64,000 nt of DNA, taken from the NCBI RefSeq assembly GCF_014805625.2, contig NW_023998421.1:8179060-8243059 (forward strand). Direction: 5' to 3'. Position numbers and translations under genes: made by a program. This document shows positions 61,745 to 64,000 of this stretch, piece after piece. Positions within the stretch are counted from its first letter, which is position 1; each line of letters opens with the position of its first letter. The notes under the pieces are model-generated. The model searched no databases and was not told the origin of the DNA. It saw only the letters and a list, made by a program, of their open reading frames with translations. This stretch comes from Glossina fuscipes. Taxonomy: Eukaryota > Arthropoda > Insecta > Diptera > Glossinidae.

Positions 61745-62084
61745 TTCAAGAGTTAGATTGTCTTATTCAGTCTTCTTCAAACCCAAAATGTCGGTGTTCG
61801 CAGGTTCAAATCTCAGTGCAGTTTTATCTTAGTTGGTCGTAATTATAATGAGTACTTGGTCCTTCACTAGACTACGGACACTCCCGTCCTTTATCCCATC
61901 CTTTACTTCTTTCTGATCACCGCGCTACACATTTAGGAAACATTCTTTAAATGCTTAACCTACGGCCAAACTCTGTCCCTTCGTTCTTTTTCCCACTTCT
62001 TCTGGACCACCAAACCTACGTGTCCTACGTATAGGGGACATCTTTTGAGTGAATGGTCGTATTTAAAAAAAAAAAAAAAAAAAA
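61745..62084 (+). mobile_element. Possible SINE, family B, copy 3 (best copy, poly(A) tail)
   Basis: A B-box-like GGTTCAAATCTC at 61803-61814 follows a tRNA-like but poorly matching head. The body has two related halves, each beginning CTACGG and running through a CT-rich segment to an ACCGCGCTAC/ACCAAACCTACG part. It ends GAGTGAATGGTCGTATTT plus about 20 A (62065-62084). Shared with 44.0 and 58.4 kb. Confidence 0.6.
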
Positions 62085-64000
62085 TTAAAAAAAATACGTT
62101 ATAAGAACTTTTTTTAATACATTTCTAAGGTATTCACCAAGAAATTTTTATTACTACATGAGTAGTCTGCAAAAAACCAAGTAAGGAGGTGATATTCGAC
62201 GAGGAGCGAATCTCGCACACCCGCCACTGTGCTTTTCGTATTCTCCTCTCGTAAGTTCTTTTATTTGACACCGATATCGCTGGTGTTATTATGAAAGAAC
62301 TAATCCACCATATCGCGGTGCCTACCGTATTCCTTTCCGAATTAACCCATTTTTAGGCTGATCTAATCTATCTTCATTTGAGGAATGTGCAAAGTAGCTT
62401 TAAACACTCTGCCTTATTTTCTATTGCTTAGGAAATTATTTCTTCTTGTATATTGTTCGTATTGGTTTCAATTAACAGATTAAGAATCACTGAGATAAAG
62501 TTTATTCACTTTCGAATGTACATTTTATAAAACGTTTAAAGCATCCTTCATGGGCATGCAAACGTAATAATGGATTCAATTTATTGGTATTTATTATACA
62601 AAAAGCAACCCTTCATGTCGTTTACCACATAAAAGCATTATGTGCAACGGATTTGAAGTTCTTACGAGTACCACTAGCCACAGTATATTAATTTTATCAT
62701 TTCGTTTGCAGAAATACGCTGAACGAAACCAATAAGGAATGAATATTTGTGATCAGACCGACAAACAGACCCTAGACCTAGAGTGAGTGGGTCTTTTCTC
62801 CTCTTATGGCAACGAATTTTCCAATCGAAAAGTAATGCTCGGCTTCACTTAGCATAGATCAAAAGATTAAATTTGAATGTAGACGCGATATGTCCACATA
62901 TTTAGCAGAGATTAGCTGAAAATTTCATATTATTGCTGTCAATAACATGCACATAATTACGTATAACGTTCTCGCAATTATTTATTGGACACGTTATGTT
63001 TTAAGGAAAATATTTCGTGTATACCGTAAGTATGGTAGAGCGATTAAAGCGATTGGAAGCGCTCATTATTGACACCAGATTTTTTCATTAAATCGATTAA
63101 AAATTTTACTAAAAGTTACCCAATGCTGGCGTTAACTTTTGTCTTTAGTCATGTACAATAAACGCTTATCTTAATTTTATACAAAAATTATCTTAAACCA
63201 TCAACTAACATATCCGCCATTATATGAAAGATGAGTTAGTTTCGCACAGATACGTGAAATGAAAGGTAAACATTCCAATATCAAGCCTATCGTAAATAAA
63301 ACAAGTAAGAAAATTACATTTACTTGTAGCCGAATCTTCCAAGTTACCTCAAAAAAAAAAAAAAAATTAAAATCCCGAAGAGAATGAAATTTGGATTTTT
63401 TTCGCAAAAGTTCTTTGGAATATATGTGAAAATTGTTATCTTTGTATGTGGTAGAGTTTGCGAGTGACAAACCGAAATGTTTCTAACTCATGTTGTATCG
63501 TAGGCGCATCCCTTGACCGATAGGACCTATTTTCAATACCAAAAGCTTTCAATGCTTTTATTAATCTTATTAGCAGCAGAACGTTAGCCACAATAATTAC
63601 ATAGAAGGGCTTTGATCGATTTAGAATTCAAAATTTGATAATAAGGCGTCCTTCTGCTGGTGCTGCAAACCTTTTGACAAAACAAATGTACCTTCACTAC
63701 CCGGTTAAGTGTATAAAAATACCAGAATTATGCGGGTGATCGGTATGGTAAACCTTCGTAAACTTATCAATGTTTTATTTTACCATTTTTATGAATGGTT
63801 TTGAGTTTCAGCTGTGAATTACTTCACTGTGGGTTTCACCTTTATTTGATAAACAAAAATATGTTTTTTTGTTTTTAATTGTTATCGCTTAGTAGAGCTA
63901 ATGCCCTCAGTTGATTTGAAAGGGATTGGTTAACCCTCGGATCACAATATATCATTGAGTCACGTTTGAACTTTAAATTTTAGTTATTTTTAATTACTAT
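62085..64000. other. Intergenic sequence to the window end
   Basis: AT-rich, with short open frames only (longest 89 codons, minus, 63201-63470, containing one hydrophobic stretch but no motif). No gene or repeat supported. Confidence 0.4.

Overview
The window is a gene-poor, visibly AT-rich stretch of an insect nuclear genome, almost certainly a higher (schizophoran) fly. The evidence is two recognisable genes with close Drosophila counterparts (Exportin-6/ebo and a Cyp310-type cytochrome P450), short introns with GT..AG borders and pyrimidine tracts, abundant homopolymers and TA/CAG/TAATG microsatellites, several dispersed repeat families and mariner remnants. Glossina or a related calyptrate would fit, but the sequence alone does not prove the genus. 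One assembly gap of exactly 100 N lies at 4274-4373. No CRISPR array, operon or prokaryotic feature is present, and I found no intact tRNA or rRNA gene.

Layout. 1-9.4 kb: repeats and AT-rich sequence without a gene I can support. 9.5-10.3 kb (minus): last coding exon of a small protein with an EVH1-like domain, a basic/proline linker and a CRIB-like motif, the layout of the front half of WASP but without its actin-nucleating tail. 10.3-16.2 kb: upstream/intron sequence with a dead mariner transposase and a dispersed repeat. 16.2-16.6 kb (minus): an unrecognised 125-residue ORF, divergent from the next gene. 17.8-20.8 kb (plus): Exportin-6 (ebo), the nuclear exporter of actin-profilin, recognisable from end to end but with several breaks of reading frame. 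24.1-26.7 kb (plus): a complete five-exon Cyp310-type P450 whose haem-contact motifs are altered. 26.7-64 kb: mostly non-coding. It holds two minisatellites (a 22/18-bp array with palindromic cores at 29 kb and a 59-bp array with alternating unit types at 41 kb), copies of the repeat families, and several candidate exons or small genes not recognised by name (47.8 kb minus, 50.5 and 51.7 kb plus, 58 kb minus, 59.1-59.4 kb plus). These suggest that this half may contain introns of larger genes.

Repeats. Family A is a tRNA-Ser-derived SINE with Pol III A and B boxes and a TAAT-type tail (five copies). Family B is a possible second SINE with an internally repeated body and a poly(A) tail (three copies). 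Family R1 is a dispersed repeat of about 250-370 bp whose ends look like short inverted repeats TACCCTACAC...GTGTAGGGTA (seven copies or more, both strands). R2 is a less clear family. There are four Tc1/mariner scraps and one Ty3/gypsy pol scrap. Repeat boundaries are by eye. The genes listed do not form a pathway, although Exportin-6 and an EVH1/CRIB protein both belong to actin biology; their closeness may be chance.
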